In this document: one piece after another, positions 1 through 8,365 of the stretch | How positions within the stretch are numbered: position 1 is the stretch's first letter | How the letters are laid out: every line of letters begins with the position of its first letter | Assembly: GCA_963582065.1 (NCBI GenBank) | Contig: CAUZRQ010000004.1 | Span: 1-64,000, forward strand | DNA length: 64,000 nt | Reading direction: 5' to 3' | DNA from: UBA8437 sp963582065 | GTDB taxonomy: Bacteria > Planctomycetota > Planctomycetia > Planctomycetales > Planctomycetaceae | The notes under the pieces: generated by a model | Seen by the model: the letters and a program-made list of their open reading frames with translations, nothing else | Database searches by the model: none | Told to the model about the DNA's origin: nothing | Position numbers and translations under genes: made by a program

Positions 1-113
1 CCCACCACCCCCTCACCCCCCCCCGCGGCGTTAGGATGGAGTTTCGGTCGACGCGACACACACGAAGAGGTCGCTTGGATCGCAGCTGCTTCGCCGAACC
101 GGAGAGATTCGAG

Positions 114-2579
114 ATGCAACGATTGAACCGACGAGTGCCTGGTGTCCTGCTGTTGGCCCTGGTGATGGCTCTGCCCGCCCAGGCGGCCTCGCCGTCGCTG
201 GGAGCGATCAACCCTCGCGGGGTGCAGCGTGGGGTTGAGAACCAGATGGTCTTCAGCGGCGGACGGTTGCAGGACGCCAAGGAGATCTTCTTCTACAGCC
301 CCGGTTTCGAGGTCACCAAGCTCGAGGCAGCTGCCGGCCAGGTCAAGGTGACCGTCAAGGTGCTGCCCAACTGTCGACTGGGTCAGCATGTGGCACAGGT
401 CCGGACAGCCAGCGGTGTCAGTGAATACAAGACCTTCTGGGTCGGCCCCTTTGCCTCGACCCCCGAGAAGGAACCCAACAGCGATTTTGCCGCACCGCAG
501 CCGGTTCCGCTGAACATCACGGTCACCGGTGTGGTGCAGAATGAGGACGTCGACTACTACGTGATCGAAGCCAAGAAGGGGCAGCGGATCGCCGCCGAGG
601 TCGAGGGGATGCGGTTGGCAACGACGCTGTTTGATCCCTACGTCGCCATTCTTGACTCCAAGCGATTCGAGATGGCCAGTGCTGATGACTCGCCACTGGT
701 CTTCCAGGACGCGGTGGTCTCGGCCGTGGCTCCCGCCGACGGGCGGTACATCATCGAGGTTCGTGAGGCCGCCTACGGTGGCAACGGCGGTTGTCGGTAT
801 CGTCTCCACGTCGGCATCTTCCCGCGTCCGACCGCCGTCTACCCGGCCGGCGGACAGATGGGACAGGAGGTCGAAGTGACCTTCCTGGGTGACGCCGCTG
901 GGCCGTTCAAGCAGAAGTTCAAGCTGCCGGCCGAGGAACGCGAGTTGTTCGAGCTCGAGCCGAAATCCGGTGCCCAGGTCGCTCCCTCGGGGAACCGCTT
1001 CCGCCTGTTCCCCCATGGCAACAACCTCGAGGCCGAGCCTAACGACGAGATCGCCAAGGCCACGCCGTCCCAGTTGCCCAAGGCGTTCAACGGCATCATC
1101 GAGAAGCAGGGCGACATCGACTACTTCAAGTTCGCGGCGAAAAAGGGACAGGTGTTTGACATCGAGTGTTACGCGCGGCGTCTCCGCAGTGGGCTCGATC
1201 CGGTCATGAACCTCTACAAGGCCGATGGCGGCGGGATTGCCGGCAACGACGATTCTCGTGGCCCCGACAGCTACTTCCGGGTGACGATTCCCGCCGATGG
1301 CGATTACCTGCTGCGGGTCACCGATCACCTGGGCCGCGGAGCCAAGGACTTTGTCTACCGCGTCGAGATGACTCAGCCGAAGACCCAATTGACGACCAGT
1401 ATCCCGAGGTTCTCTCGCTACGGGCAGTACCGGCAATGGATCGTGGTGGCCCGGGGCAACCGGTTTGCGACGATGATCAACTTCGGTCGCAGCAATTTCG
1501 GTGGCGACCTGGTGCTGGAACCCAAGGACTTCCCCAAGGGGATCACGATTCATGCCGAGTCGCTCAAGAACGGTCGCGGCACGCTTCCGGTGGTCTTCGA
1601 AGCGGCTGCCGACGCACCGGTTGCCGGGACTCTCAGCCAGCTTGGTGCGCGGCACGCCGACGCCAAGCAGAAGATTTCCGGCGGCTACCGCAACAACGGC
1701 ATCTTCGTGATGGGCGGTCCCGGCCAGTCGGTTTACTGGAGTGTCGACGTCAACCGCGTGCCGGTGTGCGTGGTCGACGAGGTGCCGTTCAAGCTCTCGA
1801 TCGTCCAGCCCAAGGTGCCGATCGTCCGCAACGGATCGATGCAACTGAAGATCGTGGCCGAGAAGAAGAAGGGCTGGGACGAAGGGATTTCGATCCAGTT
1901 CCCCTTCCGTCCGCCGGGCATCGGGGCCGCCAGTAGCGTGTCCATCCCCAAGGGCAAGAACGAGGTGCTCTATCCGCTTTCGGCCAACGGTGGTGCCGGA
2001 ATCGGAGCGTGGAAGGTCTACGCCCTGGGCAGCGCCAACGCCGGAGGGACCGCGTGGGTCTCCAGCCAGTTGGCCACTCTCGAGATCGCTTCACAGTTCG
2101 TCACCTTGTCGTTGCAACGGGCGGCGACCGAACAGGGTCAGTCGACCGAGGTGGTGGGCAAGGTCAATCTCGCCACCGCATTCCCCGGCCAGGCAAAGGT
2201 CGAACTGCTGGGGTTGCCCAACGAGGCGACGACCGTGGTCAGGATGATCACCAAGGACACCAAGGAAGTGATTTTCCCGGTCAAGACGACCAAGAACACT
2301 CGGGCCGGGACCCACAAGAGCCTCTTCTGTCGCGTCACGATCATACGTGACGGCGAGGCGATCCTGCACTCCAATGTCGGCGGCACCCAGTTGCAGGTCG
2401 ACAAACCGCTGCCACCCAAGAAGAACGAGCCGCCCAAGCCCAAGCCCAAGGCGGTTGCCAAGAAGAAGGCGCCACCCAAGCCGGTGCCCAAGAAGGTGGT
2501 CCGCCTGACTCGGCTGCAGAAGCTGAGGCTGGCAGCCAAGAAGAAGCGTGAGGCGGCAGCAGCCGGGGGTTCGAAGTAG
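114..2579 (+). CDS. Secreted PPC-domain protein with Lys/Pro-rich tail
   Basis: Large exported protein of about 821 residues with no enzymatic domain that I can see. The start at 114 was chosen because GGAGAG lies 7 bases upstream and it opens a clean signal peptide (two Arg, a Leu/Val core, ending Ala-Gln-Ala-Ala); the frame is open further upstream to 36 but without such a site. An IPT/Ig-like stretch covers roughly residues 26-110. Two pre-peptidase C-terminal (PPC) beta-sandwich domains follow, at about 118-232 and 302-422, each opening with E-x-E-P-N/E-P-N and containing the 'D-x-D-Y-Y/F' strand. The last 60 residues are Lys/Pro/Ala rich. PPC domains usually mediate surface or polymer contacts. 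It heads a three-gene (+) cluster with two large secreted cytochrome-type proteins, so a role in the same extracytoplasmic complex is inferred. Confidence 0.8.
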   Translation: MQRLNRRVPGVLLLALVMALPAQAASPSLGAINPRGVQRGVENQMVFSGGRLQDAKEIFFYSPGFEVTKLEAAAGQVKVTVKVLPNCRLGQHVAQVRTASGVSEYKTFWVGPFASTPEKEPNSDFAAPQPVPLNITVTGVVQNEDVDYYVIEAKKGQRIAAEVEGMRLATTLFDPYVAILDSKRFEMASADDSPLVFQDAVVSAVAPADGRYIIEVREAAYGGNGGCRYRLHVGIFPRPTAVYPAGGQMGQEVEVTFLGDAAGPFKQKFKLPAEERELFELEPKSGAQVAPSGNRFRLFPHGNNLEAEPNDEIAKATPSQLPKAFNGIIEKQGDIDYFKFAAKKGQVFDIECYARRLRSGLDPVMNLYKADGGGIAGNDDSRGPDSYFRVTIPADGDYLLRVTDHLGRGAKDFVYRVEMTQPKTQLTTSIPRFSRYGQYRQWIVVARGNRFATMINFGRSNFGGDLVLEPKDFPKGITIHAESLKNGRGTLPVVFEAAADAPVAGTLSQLGARHADAKQKISGGYRNNGIFVMGGPGQSVYWSVDVNRVPVCVVDEVPFKLSIVQPKVPIVRNGSMQLKIVAEKKKGWDEGISIQFPFRPPGIGAASSVSIPKGKNEVLYPLSANGGAGIGAWKVYALGSANAGGTAWVSSQLATLEIASQFVTLSLQRAATEQGQSTEVVGKVNLATAFPGQAKVELLGLPNEATTVVRMITKDTKEVIFPVKTTKNTRAGTHKSLFCRVTIIRDGEAILHSNVGGTQLQVDKPLPPKKNEPPKPKPKAVAKKKAPPKPVPKKVVRLTRLQKLRLAAKKKREAAAAGGSK

Positions 2580-2664
2580 AACCCGCTCTCGGCTCCAACC
2601 CATTCAAAGAAAACGACACGACGGAAACACGAGTCTCGCGACTCCCCGTAAGGAACCTCAGATC

Positions 2665-5433
2665 ATGCGTTTCCCGCATCTGTTGACCACCTGTGCTCTG
2701 TTGTTGGGTTTGGCCACGACGGCCTCCGCCGCCGACGCGCCGCTGACCTCCGTCAGCGTCTACCCCGCTTCGGTGAAACTGACCACCAAGCGGGATCGGC
2801 AGTCGCTGATCGTCCAGGCCGTCTTTGCCAACGGGTTGACCCGTGACGTGACCGGCGAGGCGAAGTTCGCGCTGGCCGACGCCAAGGCAGCCATCCTGAC
2901 CGGACACGTGTTGACACCCAAGGCCGACGGGAAAAGTGAGCTGACGGTGACCTTCGGCGGCAAGACGGTCAAGGTGCCCGTCGAGGTCGAGAAGGCGGGC
3001 GTTGATCGGCCGATCAGCTTCCGGCTGGATGTGATGCCGATCTTCATGAAGGCCAACTGCAATACCGGCAGTTGCCATGGGTCGGCTCGTGGCAAGGACG
3101 GCTTCCGGTTGTCGCTGTTCGGGTTCGACCCCGCTGGTGACCACTATCGCCTGACCCGCGAACTGCCCGGACGCCGGATCAACCTGGCGGTGCCGTCCTC
3201 GAGCCTGATGATGGAGAAGACGATCGGGATCGTGCCGCACACGGGCGGCAAGCAGTTCGACAAGGACAGCGAGATGTACGGCACGCTCGACCGCTGGTTG
3301 GTGGCCGGAGCTCCCAACGATCCCGGCGCGGTGCCGGCGGTGACCAAGGTGGAGTTGTTCCCCAACGAAGCGGTACTCGACGGCGAAGGCACCACGCAGC
3401 GGCTCAATGTCCTGGCTCACTACGCCGATGGAACCACCCGCGATGTGACCTCGCTGGCCTTCTTCATGACCAGCAATGCCACATCGGCCGAGATCGAACA
3501 GACCGGAACGGTCACCGCGCACGCCCGCGGCGAGGCCTTCGTGATGGCCCGTTACGACACACACACCACCGGCAGCCAGTTCATCGTCCTGCCCAAGGGA
3601 CTGACGTTCGAAGACCCCAAGACTCCCGAGGTCAACTTCGTCGACACGTTTATTCACCAGAAGCTCAGGAAGCTGAGGATCATTCCCTCGGAGATTTGCG
3701 CCGACGAGATCTTCCTCCGCCGAGCCTACCTGGATGTCACCGGCGTGTTGCCGACGCCCGACGAGTACTGGCGGTTCATAAGGAAGACGCCGGCCGCCGA
3801 GACCTTCCTGGCCGGCAAGACCAAGGCCCGGGCCGATGCGTTGAAGGTCGAGGCCGAAAAGAAGACGGCTGCCGCGACGGCTGCCAAGGCGTTGCCGCTG
3901 GCCGAGACGGCCCTGGCTGCAGCGCAGAAGCAGGCTGCGGCCGCAAAGGACGAGGCGGCCAAGAAGGCCGCGGCCGCAGCGGTGAAGAAGGCGACTGACG
4001 CGAAGGCTGCGATCGAGAAGGCTGCGGCTGAGGCGACCAAGGTGGCCGAGGGGGCTCTGTCGGCCCGCCAGGCCGCCGATGCGGAACTCGCCCTGGCCAA
4101 GTCCGGTGTCGAGTACTCGAAGCTCAGTGGGCAGGCGAAGCGGGAACGGCTCGTCGATGAGCTGCTCAACCGCAAGGAATTCGTCGAAATGTGGGTGATG
4201 AAGTGGGCCGAACTGCTCACGATCCGTACCACGCAGCAGGTCAGCTACAAGCCCATGCTGCGGTACTACAACTGGCTCAATGAACGCATCGCCAACAACG
4301 TCCCGATTGACGTGATGTGCCAGGAACTGCTGGGAGCCAACGGTGGCACGTTCGCCAACGCGGCGACCAACTATTACCAGAACGAAACCAACACGCTGAA
4401 GGTCTCCGAGAACGTTGCCCAGGTCTTCATGGGGATACGGCTGCAGTGTACGCAATGCCACAACCACCCCTTCGATCGCTGGACCATGGATGACTACTAC
4501 AGCTTCGCTGCGTTCTTCGCCCAGATCGGGCGGAAGCGAGGCGAGGATCCTCGCGAAGTCATCATCTTCAACAGCGGCAGCGGCGAGGTCCGGCACCTGG
4601 TCGGTGGCCGCGTGATGAAGCCCAAGTACCTCGGCGGCGAGACCCCCGATACCGCCGGCAAGGACCGTCGCGTGATGGCTGCCAAGTGGCTCGCCTCCGA
4701 CCAGAACCCCTACTTCGCACGCAACCTGGCCAACATCGTCTGGGCACACTTCATGGGTAAGGGGATCATCAACGAGGTCGACGACGTTCGCGTCAGCAAT
4801 CCGCCGGTCAACGAGGCCCTGCTCTCGGAACTGGCCAAGAAGTTCAGTGGCTACAAGTACGACTTCAAGAAGCTGGTGCGCGACATCTGCATCTCCCGCA
4901 CCTACCAGCTGGCGACCCAGACGAACAAGACCAACGAGAAGGATGGCACGAACTTCTCGCACGGAGCCCTGAGGCGGATGCGAGCCGAGGTGCTCTTCGA
5001 TTCGATCAGCCAGGTCACCGGCACCAAGAACAAGTTCGGTGGCCTGCCGCTGGGTGCCCGCGCGGTGCAGATCGCCAACGGCAACACCAGCAACTACTTC
5101 CTGACCACGTTCGGTCGGGCCAAACGCGAGAGCGTGTGTGCCTGCGAGGTCAAGATGGAGCCGAACCTCTCCCAGGCCCTGCACCTGCTCAACGGCGACA
5201 CGGTCAACAGCAAGATCAAGGCCGGCAACGTGCTCGGCAAGCTCGCCGATCAGGGGCTCTCGAACGACCAGATCGTCAGCGAGCTCTACGTCCTGTGTCT
5301 TTCGCGGCTGCCGACCGACAAGGAGAAGCAGACGATCAAGACGATTCTCGACGCCGAGAAGGACAAGAAAAGCGTCCTGGAGGACGTGTTCTGGTCGCTG
5401 TTGAACTCGCGAGAGTTCCTTTTCAACCACTAG
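2665..5433 (+). CDS. Ig-like + DUF1549/DUF1553 secreted protein with coil insertion
   Basis: Exported protein of 922 residues. The start at 2665 has AGGA upstream and gives a signal peptide ending Ala-Ser-Ala-Ala. An Ig-like (BIG2) domain follows, then a planctomycete cytochrome-like motif C-N-T-G-S-C-H near residue 132, a second Ig-like domain, DUF1549 with the C-T-Q-C-H motif (near residue 595), and DUF1553 to the end. DUF1549/DUF1553 proteins are abundant in Planctomycetes and of unproven function; CxxCH motifs could bind haem c. Unusually, about 105 residues of Ala/Lys/Glu-rich sequence (near 381-487) are inserted inside DUF1549, just after the 'LDVTGVLPTPDE' region, and look like a coiled coil. 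It lies 85 bases after the PPC gene and is followed by a PSCyt1-WD40 protein that also carries a coil. Most such genes are followed by a DUF1501 gene; here none is adjacent. Confidence 0.88.
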   Translation: MRFPHLLTTCALLLGLATTASAADAPLTSVSVYPASVKLTTKRDRQSLIVQAVFANGLTRDVTGEAKFALADAKAAILTGHVLTPKADGKSELTVTFGGKTVKVPVEVEKAGVDRPISFRLDVMPIFMKANCNTGSCHGSARGKDGFRLSLFGFDPAGDHYRLTRELPGRRINLAVPSSSLMMEKTIGIVPHTGGKQFDKDSEMYGTLDRWLVAGAPNDPGAVPAVTKVELFPNEAVLDGEGTTQRLNVLAHYADGTTRDVTSLAFFMTSNATSAEIEQTGTVTAHARGEAFVMARYDTHTTGSQFIVLPKGLTFEDPKTPEVNFVDTFIHQKLRKLRIIPSEICADEIFLRRAYLDVTGVLPTPDEYWRFIRKTPAAETFLAGKTKARADALKVEAEKKTAAATAAKALPLAETALAAAQKQAAAAKDEAAKKAAAAAVKKATDAKAAIEKAAAEATKVAEGALSARQAADAELALAKSGVEYSKLSGQAKRERLVDELLNRKEFVEMWVMKWAELLTIRTTQQVSYKPMLRYYNWLNERIANNVPIDVMCQELLGANGGTFANAATNYYQNETNTLKVSENVAQVFMGIRLQCTQCHNHPFDRWTMDDYYSFAAFFAQIGRKRGEDPREVIIFNSGSGEVRHLVGGRVMKPKYLGGETPDTAGKDRRVMAAKWLASDQNPYFARNLANIVWAHFMGKGIINEVDDVRVSNPPVNEALLSELAKKFSGYKYDFKKLVRDICISRTYQLATQTNKTNEKDGTNFSHGALRRMRAEVLFDSISQVTGTKNKFGGLPLGARAVQIANGNTSNYFLTTFGRAKRESVCACEVKMEPNLSQALHLLNGDTVNSKIKAGNVLGKLADQGLSNDQIVSELYVLCLSRLPTDKEKQTIKTILDAEKDKKSVLEDVFWSLLNSREFLFNH

Positions 5434-5615
5434 ATTCGCTCCAGACGGTTTGACCCGATCATCCTGCCCGGTTTTCGTCTCCGGTCGCCACGGCCGGAGG
5501 CGGATGGCCGTTCGAGGTGGTATAGACTGGGATTCGGCCGGGGACAGAAACCCGGCTTCCGGTCACCCGCCTTTCTTCCCGCACTCCACTCTTTCGCGCT
5601 GTTGGAGCCCTCGTG

Positions 5616-8342
5616 ATGACTCGCTTGCTCAGTGTTGCCCTGCTCTTGGTGATTGCGACCACCGGACCGGCTGCGGACAAGAAGAAGCCGACGCCTGACA
5701 AGAAGGCCAAGAAGGTCACTTACGAGGACCACGTGCGGCCGATCCTCAAGGCTCGCTGCTTCACCTGTCACGGGCCGAACAAGAAAGAGGGCGATCTCGA
5801 TCTGACGACCTACGGCACGTTGCGGGTCGGTGGGGGCAGTGGCGAGGTGGTTGAACCGGGTTTGTCGGAGGACAGCTATCTCTGGAGCCTGGTCAGCCAC
5901 GAGTCCGAGCCGTTCATGCCGCCCAAGTCGCCGAAGCTCCCGGCCAAGGAACTGGCGGTAATCAAGGCCTGGATCGACGGTGGAGTGCTGGAGAACGCCG
6001 GCAGCAAGTTTGTCCGCAAGAAGCCCAAGTTCAACCTCACGCTCCAGGGCCCCTCGACCGGTCGGCCGAAGAATCCCGCCTTCCCCGACCGGCTCGGATT
6101 GCGTCCGGAACTGGTCACCACGACCACCACGGCGGTCACCGCCCTGGCCACCAGTCCCTGGGCACCCCTGTGTGCCGTGTCCGGCCAGAAGCAGGTGCTG
6201 CTCTACGACACCCGATCGTTGGAACTCGTCGGAGTGCTGCCCTATCCGGAGGGCATCGCGCACATGCTGGGCTTCAGCCGCAACGGCAGCCTGTTGCTGG
6301 CCGGGGGTGGCCGCGGGGCCGCCAACGGCAAGGTGGTGGTTTGGGACGTGAAGAGCGGAAAACGGGTGATAGAGGTCGGCGAGGAATTCGACACCGTCCT
6401 CGGTGCCGACATCAGTTCCGACCACAAGTTGATCGCATTGGGAAGTTCCGGCAAGGCTCTCCGTGTCTTTTCGACCGCAACGGGTGAGTTGATGTGGGAG
6501 GTGCCCAAGAAGCATACCAACTGGATCTACTGTGCGGCCTTCAGTCCTGACGGTGTGCTGGTGGCCAGTTCCGACCGCAACGGCGGACTGTTTGTCTGGG
6601 AAGCCGAGACCGGGCGGGTTTACCAGGACCTGCGTGGCCACGGCGGCGCCATCACGGGACTCAGTTGGCGGTCGGATTCAAATATCCTGGCCTCCTGTGG
6701 CCAGGACGGCACGATCCGGTTGTGGGAAATGGAGAATGGTGGCCAGGTCAAGAGCTGGGGTGCGCATGGGGGCGGGACGTTCATGGTCGAGTTCTGCCAC
6801 GACGGCAACCTTGTTTCGATCGGTCGCGACAAGGTCCCCAAGCTGTTCAAGCAGGACGGTGGCCAGATTCGTGCCTTCGCGGCGCTGCCGGATCTCGGGC
6901 TCGAGGTGACCTACTGCGATGAGACCAAGCGGGTCATCGCCGGTGACTACTCGGGCGTGGTCCGCGTTTTCAATGCTGCCGATGGCAAGGTCATCGGCGA
7001 TCTGTCTGCCAATCCCGCCACTCTTGATCAGCGGCTCGTTGTTGCGACCAAGCGGGTTGCGACGACCAAGACCGAAAATGACAAGCAGCAGGCGGCGTTG
7101 AAAGCGGCCCAGGCCGCGGCCAACAAGGTCAAGGCCGATCTCGATGCGGCCAACAAGTCGATTTCGACCCTGCAGGCCAAGGAGAAGACTCTCGCGGCCA
7201 ACATGAAGACCTACCAGGGACAGATCAAGACGTTCACGGCCGAACAGGTTGCAGCGGCCAAGACCGTCGCCGCCTTGGCTCCGGTCGTGCCGTTGTTGAA
7301 GGAGACCCTGGACAAGGCCAAGGCGACCTCCGAGAAAGCCAAGGGGGACAAGGAACTGGCCACGATCGCCGCCAATCTCAAGGCCGTCTTCGACAAGCGG
7401 AACGGCACGCTGGTGGCAGCCAGGAAGACCAATGTCGAGAAGACCAAGGCGGTGGCCAAGAGCAAGGCCGACCTGGCCAATGCCCAGAAGGAAGACAAGA
7501 CCACCAAGGCGGGCGTGGTGGCGATGAAGAAACGGGCCGAGGCGCTGACGAAGGCGATGAAGCCGGCCGGGGAAAAACTGGCCGCCGCGAAGAAGGCCGG
7601 CGGCGTCGCCGTCGCCACCTTCACAGCCGCCGGCAAGGCCGTCGAGCGGTGGAAGGACGAGATCGAGTTCGTCAAGGTGCTTGACGTCTTCGAGGCCAAG
7701 GACGTCGCCTACAACACTGCCGCTGATGCCCAGGCCCAGGCCGAGGGAGAACTGGGGTTGCTGAAGAAGGGACTCGACCAGCGGAACACCAACGCGGCCG
7801 AAGCCGACAAGCAGTACAAGGCGGCGGTGGGCGAGGTCACCAAGGCGACCAAGGGCGTGGCCGATGCCCAGAAAGCCCATGCCGACGCCACCAACAGGGT
7901 CACCGCACTGGGCAAGGCCATCCCGCTGCTGAAGGAGGCCGCCGACAAGGCCGCTGCAGCGGCCAAGGCCAGTGGTGACAAGGAACTGGCTGCCGTTGCG
8001 ACCAGCCTCAAGGGTGTCCACGCCAAGAAGGTCAAGGCGCTGGCTGACGACAAGAAGGTTGTCGTGGCCCGCAAGACCGACCTCGACAAGGCCAAGACCG
8101 TGCTGGCGGCCATGCAGAAGGCCGCACAGGCCAAGCAGGCTGCCCTGACGGCAGCCCAGAAGCGCGTGGCCGACCAGGTCGCGGCGATCAAGCCGGCCGA
8201 GGTGAAGGCGGCCACGGCCAAGAAGGCCACCGACACCGCCAAGATCCAGCGCGATGCGATCCAGAAGCAGGTCGACGTCTTCAAGGACAAGACCGCCAAG
8301 GCACGTGCTGCCGACCAGCCCAAGACGGCCAAGGCTGGCTAG
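5616..8342 (+). CDS. Secreted PSCyt1-WD40 protein with long Ala/Lys coiled coil
   Basis: About 908 residues. Start taken as the ATG at 5616 (GTG at 5613 is the only alternative); TTGGAG lies 8 bases upstream and a short signal peptide ending Gly-Pro-Ala-Ala follows. Residues about 35-120 are a PSCyt1 cytochrome-like module with C-F-T-C-H and the typical 'FMPPK.PKL' segment. Residues about 165-440 hold WD40 repeats (blade ends such as V-V-W-D, F-V-W-E, R-L-W-E) that should form a beta-propeller. From about 470 to the end the protein is almost pure Ala/Lys/Asp/Glu helix with an internal duplication (see findings). PSCyt1-WD40 proteins are known from Planctomycetes but have no established reaction. 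Its position after the PPC and DUF1549/1553 genes, and the shared type of helical sequence, suggest a common assembly. Confidence 0.85.
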   Translation: MTRLLSVALLLVIATTGPAADKKKPTPDKKAKKVTYEDHVRPILKARCFTCHGPNKKEGDLDLTTYGTLRVGGGSGEVVEPGLSEDSYLWSLVSHESEPFMPPKSPKLPAKELAVIKAWIDGGVLENAGSKFVRKKPKFNLTLQGPSTGRPKNPAFPDRLGLRPELVTTTTTAVTALATSPWAPLCAVSGQKQVLLYDTRSLELVGVLPYPEGIAHMLGFSRNGSLLLAGGGRGAANGKVVVWDVKSGKRVIEVGEEFDTVLGADISSDHKLIALGSSGKALRVFSTATGELMWEVPKKHTNWIYCAAFSPDGVLVASSDRNGGLFVWEAETGRVYQDLRGHGGAITGLSWRSDSNILASCGQDGTIRLWEMENGGQVKSWGAHGGGTFMVEFCHDGNLVSIGRDKVPKLFKQDGGQIRAFAALPDLGLEVTYCDETKRVIAGDYSGVVRVFNAADGKVIGDLSANPATLDQRLVVATKRVATTKTENDKQQAALKAAQAAANKVKADLDAANKSISTLQAKEKTLAANMKTYQGQIKTFTAEQVAAAKTVAALAPVVPLLKETLDKAKATSEKAKGDKELATIAANLKAVFDKRNGTLVAARKTNVEKTKAVAKSKADLANAQKEDKTTKAGVVAMKKRAEALTKAMKPAGEKLAAAKKAGGVAVATFTAAGKAVERWKDEIEFVKVLDVFEAKDVAYNTAADAQAQAEGELGLLKKGLDQRNTNAAEADKQYKAAVGEVTKATKGVADAQKAHADATNRVTALGKAIPLLKEAADKAAAAAKASGDKELAAVATSLKGVHAKKVKALADDKKVVVARKTDLDKAKTVLAAMQKAAQAKQAALTAAQKRVADQVAAIKPAEVKAATAKKATDTAKIQRDAIQKQVDVFKDKTAKARAADQPKTAKAG

Positions 8343-8365
8343 CTACAACTGGCGGTGAGGACGAG

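Noticed and set aside
1..35. C-rich sequence at the window start as a special element
   Set aside because: A short run of C at the edge with no pairing or repeat structure; it cannot be interpreted without the upstream sequence.
2341..5430. A 1029-codon open frame on the minus strand
   Set aside because: It mirrors the DUF1549/1553 gene; composition is Arg/Leu/Gly-Val antisense type with no signal peptide, motif or ribosome site. Long antisense frames are expected in GC-rich genes.
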